From the NCBI RefSeq assembly GCF_023074055.1, contig NZ_JADPKR010000082.1, positions 1-64,000 on the forward strand: DNA of 64,000 bases, given 5' to 3'. Of the stretch, positions 35,331 to 43,535 are shown one piece after another (the stretch's first letter is position 1; each line of letters opens with the position of its first letter). Under the pieces are notes generated by a model. The model was not told the DNA's origin. It did no database searches and was given only the letters and a program-made list of their open reading frames with translations. Both the position numbers and the translations under genes were made by a program. Source of the stretch: Bradyrhizobium sp. 141 (GTDB taxonomy: Bacteria > Pseudomonadota > Alphaproteobacteria > Rhizobiales > Xanthobacteraceae).

Positions 35331-38126
35331 ATGATGTCTGCCTCCGATTGCCTTGTGACGGAAATGCCGGACGTGCTGTTGGCCGCGCTGGAACGCGTCG
35401 ACGATGCCATTGTCATTGTCGACAGCGCGCGGCGCGTCACGCATTTCAACGCCGGTGCCGAGCGGATCTGGAAGCTTGTGCGCACCGACGTGCTCGGCCG
35501 CGATGCTGACATTCTCACCTTGAAATGTCTTCAGGACGATTCGATCGCGGAGTTCCGCGACGAGATCAGCCTCACACGGCCCGACGGCAGCCGGATCCGG
35601 GCGGCCGTCTCGCTTTCGTCCTTCGCGAGCGGCGGCGTGACCCATCGCGTCGTGTTCGCGCGCGACGTTACCATCGAAGCGGAACGCCGCGCGCGGATCG
35701 CGCTGCTCGACGCCGTCTCGGATCAGACCAACCGCGCCGTGCTCATCACCGACACCGAGCTCGACATCCGCTACACCAATGCGGCGTTCACCTCGCTATT
35801 CGGCTATTCCGCCGCGGAAGCTGAGGGGCGGCGGGCGACCGACCTGCTGGCTGGCCGCCACACCAACCGCAAAGTGCTGACGAGGATCGGACGGCGCCTC
35901 ATCGAGGGCGGTCCGGGCGGTGAAGCCGAGGTCCTGATCTATACCAAGGACGGCGCAGAGATCTGGGCCAGCGCCCGGATCGATGCCTTCCGCGACAGGA
36001 AGGGCCGGGTCAAGCACATCTTCGCGCTGCTCGATGACATCACCGAGACCAAGCAGCTGCGCTCGCTCCAACAGCTCATCATGGGTGCACTCGCCGACGA
36101 GGTGCCGATCGGTGAGATCGCCGACCGGCTCTGTGGCCGTGTCGAGGAGATCGCGCCCGACGTGGTCTGTTCGCTGCTTCACGTCGATGCCGCGGGCCTG
36201 ATCCACCCGCTCGGCGGTCCCAGCCTGCCTGAGGACTATTCCCGCGCATTGGACGGTGTTGCGATTGGCCCCAATGTCGGCTCCTGCGGCACCGCCGCCT
36301 TCTATGGCGAACCGGTGCTGGCAACCGATCTCGAGACCGATCCCCGCTGGCAGCCTTACAAGGCGATGCCGCTTTCGATCGGCCTGCGCGCCTGCTGGTC
36401 GACCCCGGTCAAGGCCAAGGACGGCCGCGTCATCGCGACCTTCGCCTTCTACTATCGGGAGCCCCGCGCGCCGAGCAATTGGCACCGACGCATCGTCGAG
36501 GCCTGCGTCAATCTCGGTGCCTTCGCGATCGAGCGCAAGGAAGCGCGCGCCGAGATCGCGCGGCTCGCCTATCACGACATCCTCACCGGCCTGCCGAACC
36601 GCGCGCAGCTGCGGCACCTGATCACCACCGCGATCGATGCCTGCCCGACCGGCAGCCATGTGGCGTTGGCCTTCCTCGACGTCGATCATTTCAAGGACGT
36701 CAATGACACGCTGGGTCACGCCGCCGGCGACGAGCTGCTGATCCAGCTCGCCCAGCGCCTGCGCGAGCAGATCGGGCCCGAAGACATGCTGGGACGGCTC
36801 GGCGGCGACGAGTTCGTCATCCTGCTGCCGCAGCGCAACGCCGAGGGCGCCGAGCGCGTCGCGGCCGCAATCACCGAAGCGCTCGCCGCGCCGCTGCGGC
36901 TTGGCTCCCGGCAGTTGCAGATGTCGGCAAGCATCGGCATCAGCCTCTATCCCGACCATGCCACCGACATCGATACCCTGATGCAGCAGGCCGATGCCGC
37001 CATGTACATGGCCAAGCAGGCCGGACGCTCGACCCATCGCATTTTCAGCGCGCAGATGAATGGGCTTACCGAGCAGCGGCTGGCGCTGATCGCAGCGCTC
37101 CGCCGCGCCATCGCGGAAGGAGCGCTGAGCCTGAGTTACCAGCCGCAGATCCGCAGCTGCGACGGCGCTGTCCACGGCGTCGAGGCGCTGTCGCGCTGGC
37201 GTGATGCCGTGCTCGGCGACGTCTCGCCGGCAAAGTTCATCCCGCTCGCCGAGGAGTGCGGCCTGATCGAGCAGATCGGCCTGTGGTCGGTGCGCGAGGC
37301 GTGCCGCCAAATGGCGAGCTGGCGCCGCGCCGGACTCAACATTCCCTGCGTCTCGGTGAACCTGTCGCCGATCAATTTCCGTAGCGTCACGCTGGCCGCG
37401 CGGCTCAAGGACATCCTCGCCGAATACGATCTGCCGGCGGACGCCTTGATGCTGGAGATCACCGAAGGCGCGTTCATGCAGGACAGCGTCGCGGCGCTGG
37501 AGACGATGAACGCGATCCGTGAGCTCGGCGTCGGCCTCGCCGTGGACGATTTCGGCACCGGTTATTCGAGCCTCAGCCGGCTCGCGCATCTGCCGATCCG
37601 CGAATTGAAGATCGACCGCAGCTTCATGCGCGACATCGAGAAAGACGCGGGCGCGCTCGCGATCGCAACCGCCGTGGTGCGCGTCGGCCAGGGCCTCGGC
37701 ATGACCGTCGTCGCCGAGGGCGTCGAGACCGAGGGCCAGCGCAAGACACTGGCCGAGCTCGGCTGCGACGTCTTGCAAGGCTTCCTCTACGCCCCCGCGC
37801 TTCCCCCCGTCGCCTTCGAGCGATGGCTGATCGAGCACTGCGCCGGCAGGCGAGGGCGATGCTGGGGCGGCTTGATGTCAAGCCGGCAGGTGGGGGCGCG
37901 GCGAGGCGGTCGGCGTAGTCTTTGGGGATGTGTTGCTCGGGAACCAGAGATCGGATATCTCCGCGCATCAAATGATGCCTATTGGGCTGAACAAGACAAA
38001 TGCCGTTCAACCGACTTCACGTCCCGCAGGAACTGGCAACTGAGACATGCCAGGCCATCAATGCGTGCCTCCATGCAAGTCTCGTGGCCACCTGCGGCGT
38101 CAATCCGGACGACGACTTTTGCTTGA
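35331..38126 (+). CDS. PAS-PAS-GAF-GGDEF-EAL protein with aberrant 3' end
   Basis: This cytoplasmic protein has PAS domains at about 15-110 and 135-240, a GAF domain (about 250-395), GGDEF (about 400-560; GGDEF motif near 491-495) and EAL (about 575-835; EAL near 618). The I-site position reads GPED rather than RxxD, so product inhibition is probably lost. The EAL catalytic pieces (VNLSPINF, ITEGAF, DDFGTGYSS, KIDRSF, EGVET) are intact. From about residue 836 to the stop (931) the frame continues in Arg/Trp/Ser-rich sequence unlike the rest, whereas the other two frames close at 37873 and 37916. This looks like a frameshift or lost stop that carries the frame 127 bases into the tautomerase gene. 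The ATG at 35331 is a best guess; TTG at 35232 is possible. Confidence 0.85.
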   Translation: MMSASDCLVTEMPDVLLAALERVDDAIVIVDSARRVTHFNAGAERIWKLVRTDVLGRDADILTLKCLQDDSIAEFRDEISLTRPDGSRIRAAVSLSSFASGGVTHRVVFARDVTIEAERRARIALLDAVSDQTNRAVLITDTELDIRYTNAAFTSLFGYSAAEAEGRRATDLLAGRHTNRKVLTRIGRRLIEGGPGGEAEVLIYTKDGAEIWASARIDAFRDRKGRVKHIFALLDDITETKQLRSLQQLIMGALADEVPIGEIADRLCGRVEEIAPDVVCSLLHVDAAGLIHPLGGPSLPEDYSRALDGVAIGPNVGSCGTAAFYGEPVLATDLETDPRWQPYKAMPLSIGLRACWSTPVKAKDGRVIATFAFYYREPRAPSNWHRRIVEACVNLGAFAIERKEARAEIARLAYHDILTGLPNRAQLRHLITTAIDACPTGSHVALAFLDVDHFKDVNDTLGHAAGDELLIQLAQRLREQIGPEDMLGRLGGDEFVILLPQRNAEGAERVAAAITEALAAPLRLGSRQLQMSASIGISLYPDHATDIDTLMQQADAAMYMAKQAGRSTHRIFSAQMNGLTEQRLALIAALRRAIAEGALSLSYQPQIRSCDGAVHGVEALSRWRDAVLGDVSPAKFIPLAEECGLIEQIGLWSVREACRQMASWRRAGLNIPCVSVNLSPINFRSVTLAARLKDILAEYDLPADALMLEITEGAFMQDSVAALETMNAIRELGVGLAVDDFGTGYSSLSRLAHLPIRELKIDRSFMRDIEKDAGALAIATAVVRVGQGLGMTVVAEGVETEGQRKTLAELGCDVLQGFLYAPALPPVAFERWLIEHCAGRRGRCWGGLMSSRQVGARRGGRRSLWGCVAREPEIGYLRASNDAYWAEQDKCRSTDFTSRRNWQLRHARPSMRASMQVSWPPAASIRTTTFA

Positions 38127-38389
38127 TCTCGCGGTATCCCCCAGGCGAGATGATCTGTCATCCGACGTTCTTGGGACGACGCGATCCGAGCTCGACCATC
38201 ATCATTGAAATCACGTTGCTTGCGGGCCGCTCCGACGTGCAAAAGGAAGCTTTGTACAAGGATGTTCGCGGTCGACTGGCCGAGATTGGCTTTGATCCGG
38301 CCAATTCAATCGTCTTCCTGACGGAGAACAGGCCCATTGATTGGTCCTTCAGCGAAGCTGGATCGGTCAAGTCGGTTCTCGGGATGTAG
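38000..38389 (+). CDS. Tautomerase family protein
   Basis: This 129-residue protein of the MIF/4-oxalocrotonate tautomerase superfamily has the catalytic Pro directly after the initiator Met (MPFNRLHVP) and the two-beta-alpha-beta pattern with DDDFCLISRYPPGEMICHPTFLG, IIIEITLLAGRSDVQKEALYKDV and ENRPIDWSFSEAG. These are the signatures of the Tautomerase_2 subgroup, usually about 130 residues. It should catalyse keto-enol tautomerisation or dehalogenation-like chemistry on a small molecule. Its first 127 bases overlap, in another frame, the 3' extension of the GGDEF-EAL gene, which supports the view that the extension is not native. The ribosome site is weak. Confidence 0.85.
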   Translation: MPFNRLHVPQELATETCQAINACLHASLVATCGVNPDDDFCLISRYPPGEMICHPTFLGRRDPSSTIIIEITLLAGRSDVQKEALYKDVRGRLAEIGFDPANSIVFLTENRPIDWSFSEAGSVKSVLGM

Positions 38390-38698
38390 TCGATAGACAA
38401 GCCGTTCCGCGATCGAGCGGGAGTCCGCTTCGGCGGGAACGGATTCCATCGTTGGTCGCCCTCACTCCGCCGCCAACTATCACCAGAGGTCCGGATTTAA
38501 CCAGTTGGCGGGCTGCGGAGACCGGCGGTCTCTTGCCAATGCTGCCAACAGCTTGAGCCTTTCGCCAGCAGACACGGTCTGGCCATCAATGTTCGAGGTG
38601 CGAGCGGCCTCTGTCTTGAGAGCGATGCTCGTCTGCGAGAGAGTTCGACCGGTCAATTGAGATCGCCGAAAGTGCTCATGCTCACGTCCACGCTCCGA
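38390..38698. other. Interval with one possible small gene
   Basis: This 309-base interval lies between the tautomerase and a small minus-strand gene. The only coding-like piece is a minus-strand TTG frame at 38480-38656, listed separately. I see no terminator hairpin or repeat. Confidence 0.5.
38480..38656 (-). CDS. Possible 58-residue small protein
   Basis: A frame open on the minus strand begins with TTG and reads with good protein-like composition (TLSQTSIALKTEAARTSNID, then SAGERLKLLAALARDRR, ending ANWLNPDLW). No ATG or GTG is available before an in-frame stop, and no clear ribosome site precedes the TTG. It may be a real small gene with a rare start, or the 3' remnant of a larger gene. 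Its neighbours are small genes of similar type. Family not recognised. Confidence 0.35.
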   Translation of the reverse strand: MTGRTLSQTSIALKTEAARTSNIDGQTVSAGERLKLLAALARDRRSPQPANWLNPDLW

Positions 38699-38911
38699 CT
38701 AGAGCATCGAAAGCACGACAATCCCGTCTTCGAGCTCCCCTGAAGCAAGGCGCGCCCGCGCCATGCGCTCGAACTCCGTTCGATGCTTCTGTAAATAGCT
38801 GAAGGCCTGTTTCTGCGTGTTGAATGTCGTGGCAAGCCGGCACATCTGGCGATCTGCGCCGGACGCGAGAAAGAAAGTGATGGTTCCGTGGTCTGGTTTA
38901 ATTCTAGGCAC
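38699..38911 (-). CDS. Small hypothetical protein
   Basis: This 70-residue protein (PRIKPDHGTITFFLASGADRQ, then AFSYLQKHRTEFERMARARLASGELEDGIVVLSML) has a beta-rich first half and a helical second half. A GTG start with GGAGAG 8 bases before it is favoured over a GTG 9 bases upstream. It is in a block of small genes without known function. I do not recognise the family; the orderly composition and the clean stop make it likely real. Confidence 0.6.
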   Translation of the reverse strand: MPRIKPDHGTITFFLASGADRQMCRLATTFNTQKQAFSYLQKHRTEFERMARARLASGELEDGIVVLSML

Positions 38912-38970
38912 GATCTGCACTCTCCGGCATGTGATCGGCCCCCCAAATTTCGGCGGCGGTCTGAAGACGA

Positions 38971-39213
38971 CTATCGCGCCGGCTTCCGTGAACGCTTCTT
39001 GGGCGCCGGCGCCGGCAAAGCGAGCCGAAGAGCTTCGTCAGCCGCTTCCTTGGCCTCGCGCGCCGCTCGGAGCCGCGCCATGTTCTTGCGAACCTCGACG
39101 GCCTGCCTTTCGGCATCGGCCAATGCCTGCGCTCCGTCTTCAGCGGCCAAGCGCCGACGATCGGACCGCGCGACGCTTTCGGGTGACGGCTCTGCCGGTT
39201 TCTTGGTGCTCAT
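38971..39213 (-). CDS. Small Ala/Arg/Glu-rich coiled-coil protein
   Basis: This 80-residue highly charged protein (MSTKKPAEPSPESVARSDRRRLAAEDGAQ...) should form one long helix or coiled coil (about residues 20-65) and has a basic KKRSRKPAR end. GGGGGAA precedes the ATG. It lies downstream of cspA on the same strand, separated by a terminator-like hairpin at 39242-39267. No function can be assigned. The basic tail could contact nucleic acid. Confidence 0.65.
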   Translation of the reverse strand: MSTKKPAEPSPESVARSDRRRLAAEDGAQALADAERQAVEVRKNMARLRAAREAKEAADEALRLALPAPAPKKRSRKPAR

Positions 39214-39241
39214 CGTTCCCCCGGCTCCGAAAACGACTAAA

Positions 39242-39267
39242 CCCGCTCAATCCTGGGATTGAGCGGG
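39242..39267 (-). terminator. Rho-independent terminator after cspA
   Basis: A perfect 12-base inverted repeat (CCCGCTCAATCC and its complement, two bases between) lies 44 bases after the cspA stop. On the minus strand it is followed by GTTTAGTCGTTTTC, a T-rich run. This is a textbook intrinsic terminator position for cspA. Confidence 0.75.
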
Positions 39268-39310
39268 CAGGGCGGCCGTTTCAGTACATCCGTGAAACGG
39301 CGCCACGATA

Positions 39311-39520
39311 TCAAGCCAGCGAGAGGTTCTCGGCGCTGACTTTACCTCGCATCTTATCGGTCTTGACCTCGAAATTGACCTTTTGGCCCTCTCCGAGACC
39401 TGCAAGACCAGCCCTTTCAACGGCGCTGATGTGAACGAACACATCGTTGCCACCGTCGTTCGGCTGGATGAAACCGAAGCCCTTTTGGCCATTGAACCAC
39501 TTGACAGTACCTGTCGTCAT
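39311..39520 (-). CDS. cspA: Cold shock protein
   Basis: This 69-residue cold-shock domain protein has RNP1 KGFGFIQP and RNP2 DVFVHISAV and the start MTTGTVKWFNGQ. It binds single-stranded RNA and DNA and melts mRNA structure in the cytoplasm. GGAGAAG lies just before the ATG. An intrinsic terminator follows. The upstream 436-base gap toward rpsU may hold a long structured leader, as many csp mRNAs do, but no motif was confirmed. An upstream in-frame extension in the genome is not used, since the family always begins at this Met. Confidence 0.95.
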   Translation of the reverse strand: MTTGTVKWFNGQKGFGFIQPNDGGNDVFVHISAVERAGLAGLGEGQKVNFEVKTDKMRGKVSAENLSLA

Positions 39521-39956
39521 CTTCTTCTCCAAAGCGCGCAAGCGCGTCCCGCGTGACAACCACGCGGCCATCTTCAACTTCGTCGATGTCTCTGGAAAAG
39601 GAGCCCGCGGGCGCATTCAACAAGGCACAGCGGCTAATCGAACGAGTTCAATATACACGATTTCCACGATTTTGCAAGGCGCTAAGCCAGTTTGTCTTCT
39701 GCGAGGCAGTTCTCCTGTTCCGATCGAGGCGCTTTGTGTCCATCGACCTGCAAGCGGGACGTTAGCGATTGACAGCGCTGCACGACGGTGGTCACGTTCA
39801 CGCCGCCAAGCTGCATCGCTGTGACAAGCAGATCGGCTCGTCCGAGGCCGCGACAAGTGTCGCCGCTACCATCCTCAAAAACCGCAATGAAGCTCCTGCG
39901 CAATTGGCTGCCCTGCAGGACGTGTCGCATTCGCAGCCCCCAGCTCGGAGGATCAA
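39521..39956. other. Interval between divergent cspA and rpsU
   Basis: This 436-base interval should contain the cspA leader and promoter and the rpsU promoter. Open frames on both strands here lack convincing starts; a TTG frame at 39769-40047 overlaps rpsU and is not credible. An AT-richer stretch (about 39645-39680) is the best place for a promoter. No repeat is seen. Confidence 0.5.
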
Positions 39957-40232
39957 TTGCACGTACTCGTCAGAGACAACAATATCGAGCAGGCACTCCG
40001 CGTTCTCAAGAAGAAGATGCAGCGCGAGGGCGTCTTCCGGGAAATGAAGCAACGGCGTTCTTATGAAAAGCCGTCGGAGAGAAAGACCCGCGAGAAATCT
40101 GATGCTATTCGTCGCGCCCGCAAGCTTGCCAGGAAGCAGGCGATCAGGGAGGGGTTGCTGCCCGCGCCGCCGAAAAAGAAGCCCTTTGAACGTAAACCGC
40201 CCTTGCCGGAGGTTAAAGCTCGGACGGAGTAG
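39957..40232 (+). CDS. rpsU: 30S ribosomal protein S21
   Basis: This 91-residue protein has the S21 core (VLVRDNNIEQALRVLKKKMQREGVFREMKQRRSYEKPSERKTREK) and the longer alphaproteobacterial tail rich in lysine and proline (PPKKKPFERKPPLPEVKARTE). It sits on the small ribosomal subunit and aids start-site selection. The start is TTG, with a strong GGAGG site 5 bases before it, and the next residues match the family. It is divergent from cspA. A second rpsU copy elsewhere in the genome is common in this group. Confidence 0.92.
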   Translation: MHVLVRDNNIEQALRVLKKKMQREGVFREMKQRRSYEKPSERKTREKSDAIRRARKLARKQAIREGLLPAPPKKKPFERKPPLPEVKARTE

Positions 40233-40321
40233 AGAAAACGTTGGGATTGGCTGCGATCACGGGACCGCAACGATGTCAGGTCCTTCTGCCATGCATCCGG
40301 CTGTCGCGGTGCTGCTGTCCC

Positions 40322-40600
40322 CTATGGCCTGAAATCGATGCCGCGTAACACGATGCCCGGCGGCGTGCCTTCGAACTCCGTCGCGCGATATTTGCTCGCC
40401 GCGCGTGCTTCGATGCGATCCCGCAGGCGGGTGAACTGGGCCTCCCGCTGCTCGGGCCTGACTTGCGGGCCGCGCTCGAGATAGTCCATCGCGGAGGTCG
40501 AGATCGCGCAAGGAATCTCCCTGGTGCCGTCATGCATCGAGAACCGCACGATCATCCGGTCGTGTTCGTGGCTGATAAAGCGGCCGCTGGTCAATGTCAT
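40322..40600 (-). CDS. DUF1488 family protein
   Basis: This 92-residue protein resembles the DUF1488 family: MTLTSGRFISHEHDRMIVRFSMHDGTREIPCAISTSAMDYLERG, followed by a helical C-terminus. The family is widespread and has no known function. GGAG precedes the ATG at 7 bases. It is in a block of small genes. Confidence 0.75.
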   Translation of the reverse strand: MTLTSGRFISHEHDRMIVRFSMHDGTREIPCAISTSAMDYLERGPQVRPEQREAQFTRLRDRIEARAASKYRATEFEGTPPGIVLRGIDFRP

Positions 40601-40722
40601 GGCTTGCTCCGTTACGTGATTGCCAGGCACCTTCACGCCCTCAAATCACCGCCGGCGACCGGCCGCCTGCTTTCCCGTCGCGCGGTGGCACGTGTTGAGA
40701 ATGCAGGCGGCGGTCGTTCACC

Positions 40723-41019
40723 TCAGCTCTCCCCCGACAGCCGGGCGAAATCGTCGAACAGCGCTGACACGAGCGCGCGGTGCCGCGTGTCCTCGGCGGG
40801 CAGGGCCGCGGCATAGAGGTTGAGCAAATGACGCGCCTTCACCGCGGCCTCCGCCCAGGACGCGGCAGGCACCGTCATCATGCGATGCTCGAGATCGGCC
40901 TCGCGCTCGCGCAGCTCCCTGACCTGGGCTTCGACGTCGGCCAGCGCGCGGCGCAGGTCGGTCGCCTTTTGCGCGGCCATGCCGCGGTGCTTGTCGAGAT
41001 CGACCGGCTGGTCAGTCAT
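40723..41019 (-). CDS. Hypothetical coiled-coil protein
   Basis: This 98-residue protein has a helical coiled-coil middle (KATDLRRALADVEAQVRELREREADLEHRM, about 18-47) and a second helical half ending LVSALFDDFARLSGES. GGGAG precedes the ATG. The longer frame upstream is rejected because the added 66 residues look non-coding. The family is not recognised; it may be a small regulatory or structural protein. Confidence 0.62.
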   Translation of the reverse strand: MTDQPVDLDKHRGMAAQKATDLRRALADVEAQVRELREREADLEHRMMTVPAASWAEAAVKARHLLNLYAAALPAEDTRHRALVSALFDDFARLSGES

Positions 41020-41247
41020 TGGCGATGCTCCCGTCCGCGGCTTGCGCATTCGCCAGATCCACAGAGCCGATCGACTCGCCGCGAGCGGATAGTCATGCAC
41101 GCCTGCCTTTCGCAAGTGAAGCCCCAACAGGTGCCAGCGTCCGAGACCATGCGCCTTTGGCACGGCCATAGCCAGCACTATCGTCGCCGCGTCGGCAACG
41201 ACGATGTCACAGCGCAATAGTCGTCCGCGAGCCGGCTTGGCGATGCA

Positions 41248-41871
41248 TCAGGACTCTCTCTGGTCCGACGCCAATCCCGTCCTGCGCCGCAAATCCGTAA
41301 TCGCGCGCAGAAAACTGTCGGCCGGCGTCGTCTCCGGATCGATGAGCCGGTGCAGGCGGAAGCCATCTTCGAGCGCGAGCACGATTGAGGCCATCCAGGG
41401 CGGGTTCAGCTTGTCGTTCTTGCCGTTGCTCTTCAAGGTCGCCTCGACGATGTCGGCGACCAGCTTGCGCCGCGCACGCAGGCGCTTTGCAAGTTCGGGG
41501 CGGCGCTTCTCGGCGCGCGCGACGAACAGGATCATCTCCATGTGCAGCAGCGGCGAGCGGCCGAGCGGGTCCTGCCGGCTGCGGTCCATCGTCTTCAGCG
41601 CCGCGATGAAATCGTCGAGATTGTCGTGCTCGGCGAGGATGTCGAGGTTGCGACGGATCGACTGCTCGACATGATCCTCGAGCATGGCGATGATCAGCTC
41701 GTCCTTGCTCTTGAAGTTCGAATAGAACGCGCCGCGGGTGAAGCCTGCCGCCGCCGCGATCGCCTCGATGCTGGCGCCGCCGATGCCGTCCTCCTCGAAC
41801 ACGCGCGCAGCCGCCTCGAACAGCTTGTCGCGCGTATCGTCCCTGGTCGGCCTGGTTCTCGCCCTTGACAT
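41248..41871 (-). CDS. TetR family transcriptional regulator
   Basis: This 207-residue regulator has the TetR helix-turn-helix (RVFEEDGIGGASIEAIAAAAGFTRGAFYSNFKSKDELI, about 22-61) and a helical ligand domain with the C-terminal TetR pattern. It is divergent from a cytochrome P450 gene, and a perfect inverted repeat lies 24 bases upstream of its start. It therefore likely represses itself and the P450 and releases DNA when its ligand is bound. Confidence 0.9.
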   Translation of the reverse strand: MSRARTRPTRDDTRDKLFEAAARVFEEDGIGGASIEAIAAAAGFTRGAFYSNFKSKDELIIAMLEDHVEQSIRRNLDILAEHDNLDDFIAALKTMDRSRQDPLGRSPLLHMEMILFVARAEKRRPELAKRLRARRKLVADIVEATLKSNGKNDKLNPPWMASIVLALEDGFRLHRLIDPETTPADSFLRAITDLRRRTGLASDQRES

Positions 41872-41894
41872 CGGAGGAGGTTAGGGCAGAATGC

Positions 41895-41920
41895 AACTCG
41901 ATACAACAATGTATCGAGTT
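41895..41920. promoter_or_regulatory. Perfect 11-base inverted repeat, TetR operator
   Basis: The arm AACTCGATACA (41895-41905) and its exact complement TGTATCGAGTT (41910-41920) flank a 4-base spacer between the divergent TetR and P450 genes. Length, symmetry and position match TetR-type operators. The dyad centre is about 36 bases from the TetR start and about 95 bases from the P450 start. Confidence 0.8.
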
Positions 41921-42002
41921 GATAAATTCAGGGATGGTTACGCCGGGCAGTGGGGCTGCGAACGGCGTATTCGTGTCATGCGGCAACCGATTTGAGGTCA
42001 CC

Positions 42003-43235
42003 ATGAACGAGCACGTGCAAGGCGCCGGCGGCGCACCGCTGTTCAACCCGCTGTCGCCGGACTTCATCCGCGATCCCTATCCGCATTACGACCGGTTGCG
42101 CACGATCGATCCGGTCCACGTGACGCCGTTCGGCCAGTTCGTCACCAGCCGCCACGCCGATGTCAGCCTCGTGATGCGCGATAAGCGCTTCGGCAAGGAT
42201 TTCGTCGAGCGCTCCACGCGCCGCTACAGCGACAAGATCATGGACGAGCCGGTGTTCCGCAGCATGAGCCATTGGATGCTGCAGGCCGATCCGCCCGACC
42301 ACACCCGCCTGCGCGGCCTCGTCGTGAAGGCCTTCACCGCGCGCCGGGTCGAGGACATGCGGCCGCGCATCCAGCAAATTGTCGACCAGGCCATCGACGC
42401 CGTGATCGACCGCGGCCACATGGACCTGATCGAGGATTTCGCCTTTCGCCTGCCCGTCACCATCATCTGTGAGATGCTCGGCATCCCCGAGGATCATCGC
42501 GAGGTCTTCTACAAGAGCTCGCGCGACGGCGGGCGGCTGCTCGATCCCGTGCCCCTTACTCCGGAGGAGATCAAGAAGGGCAACGAGGGCAACCTGATGG
42601 CGCAGATGTATTTCCAGCAGCTGTTCGAGCTGCGCCGGCGCAATCCCGGGGACGATCTCACCACCCAGCTCGTGCAGGCCGAGGAGGACGGCAACAAGCT
42701 CACCAACGAGGAGTTGACCGCCAACATCATCCTGCTGTTCGGCGCCGGCCACGAGACCACCGTCAACCTGATCGGTAACGGCCTTTTGGCGCTTCACCGC
42801 AATCCGGACCAGCTTGCGCTGCTCAAGGCGCGCCCCGAACTGATGGAAGGCGCGATCGAAGAATTCCTGCGCTACGATTCCTCGGTGCAGATGACCGGAC
42901 GCGTCACGCTGGAGGATATCGAGGATCTCGGCGGCAAGAGGATCCCCAAGGGCGAGACCGTGCTGTGCCTGCTCGGCTCGGCCAACCGCGATCCGGCGGT
43001 CTACCCTGACAGGCCGGACCGGCTTGATGTCACCCGCCAGAACGTGAAGCCGCTGTCGTTCGGCGGCGGCATCCATTTCTGCCTGGGCGCCCAATTGGCG
43101 CGCATCGAGGCCGAGATCGCCATTGCCACGCTGCTGCGGCGGCTGCCGGATTTGCGCATCGACGACGTCGAAAACCCGGAATGGCGGCCGACCTTCGTGC
43201 TGCGCGGCCTCAAGAGGCTGCCGGCGAGCTGGTGA
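42003..43235 (+). CDS. Cytochrome P450
   Basis: This 410-residue soluble P450 has the I-helix LLFGAGHETTVNLIGN, ExxR in EEFLRYD, and the haem loop SFGGGIHFCLGAQLARIE. It opens with FNPLSPDFIRDPYPHYDRLR. The P450 at 2791-3969 is of a different subfamily. The ATG at 42003 is chosen because GAGG precedes it and an upstream extension crosses the operator. The substrate is not known; related CYP107/CYP153-like soluble P450s act on fatty acids and terpenoids. Control by the divergent TetR is likely. No redox partner is adjacent. Confidence 0.88.
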   Translation: MNEHVQGAGGAPLFNPLSPDFIRDPYPHYDRLRTIDPVHVTPFGQFVTSRHADVSLVMRDKRFGKDFVERSTRRYSDKIMDEPVFRSMSHWMLQADPPDHTRLRGLVVKAFTARRVEDMRPRIQQIVDQAIDAVIDRGHMDLIEDFAFRLPVTIICEMLGIPEDHREVFYKSSRDGGRLLDPVPLTPEEIKKGNEGNLMAQMYFQQLFELRRRNPGDDLTTQLVQAEEDGNKLTNEELTANIILLFGAGHETTVNLIGNGLLALHRNPDQLALLKARPELMEGAIEEFLRYDSSVQMTGRVTLEDIEDLGGKRIPKGETVLCLLGSANRDPAVYPDRPDRLDVTRQNVKPLSFGGGIHFCLGAQLARIEAEIAIATLLRRLPDLRIDDVENPEWRPTFVLRGLKRLPASW

Positions 43236-43535
43236 GGCGTCGGCGCTGGTTCTGCCAGCGTTGACCCTCATCCTGAGGAGCCCGCGAAGCGGGCGTCTCG
43301 AAGGATGAAAGGCCCTGTTGCATCCACGCGGCGATAGCCGGGCCTCGCCCTTCGAGACGGCCGCGTTCCGTGGCCTCCTTAGGGCGAGGGTTTCGCGTCC
43401 CAGCGTTAACCTCCGCGCGCAACAGTCGCTGTGACTTCGCCACACTTCCCCCTATATAAGGGACTGTTCCGGCACGCCTGAAGTCCACTAAGGCCAGGGT
43501 TTGGTCCGGTTGCCGGTTTGGCCGAGGGGAGACCC
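43236..43535. other. Interval with degenerate palindromic repeat
   Basis: This 300-base gap between the P450 and the AsmA gene contains the degenerate palindrome at 43265-43390. The remaining 145 bases before the AsmA start hold an AT-richer tract (CCCTATATAAGGG near 43449-43461) that could include a promoter. No gene is evident. Confidence 0.5.
43265..43390. repeat. Degenerate palindromic repeat, CATCCTGAGGAG type
   Basis: The segment opens CCCTCATCCTGAGGAGCCCG and closes with the partly complementary GGCCTCCTTAGGGCGAGGG; internal arms CGTCTCGAAGGATGA and CGCCCTTCGAGACG pair with mismatches. It resembles a worn copy of the type at 12922-13050. Confidence 0.65.

Noticed and set aside
35796..37838. 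680-codon minus-strand frame opposite the GGDEF-EAL gene
   Set aside because: Shadow frame of a GGDEF-EAL gene whose motifs are clear on the other strand.
39769..40047. TTG frame overlapping the S21 gene
   Set aside because: It has no ribosome site and would overlap rpsU; the composition is not convincing.
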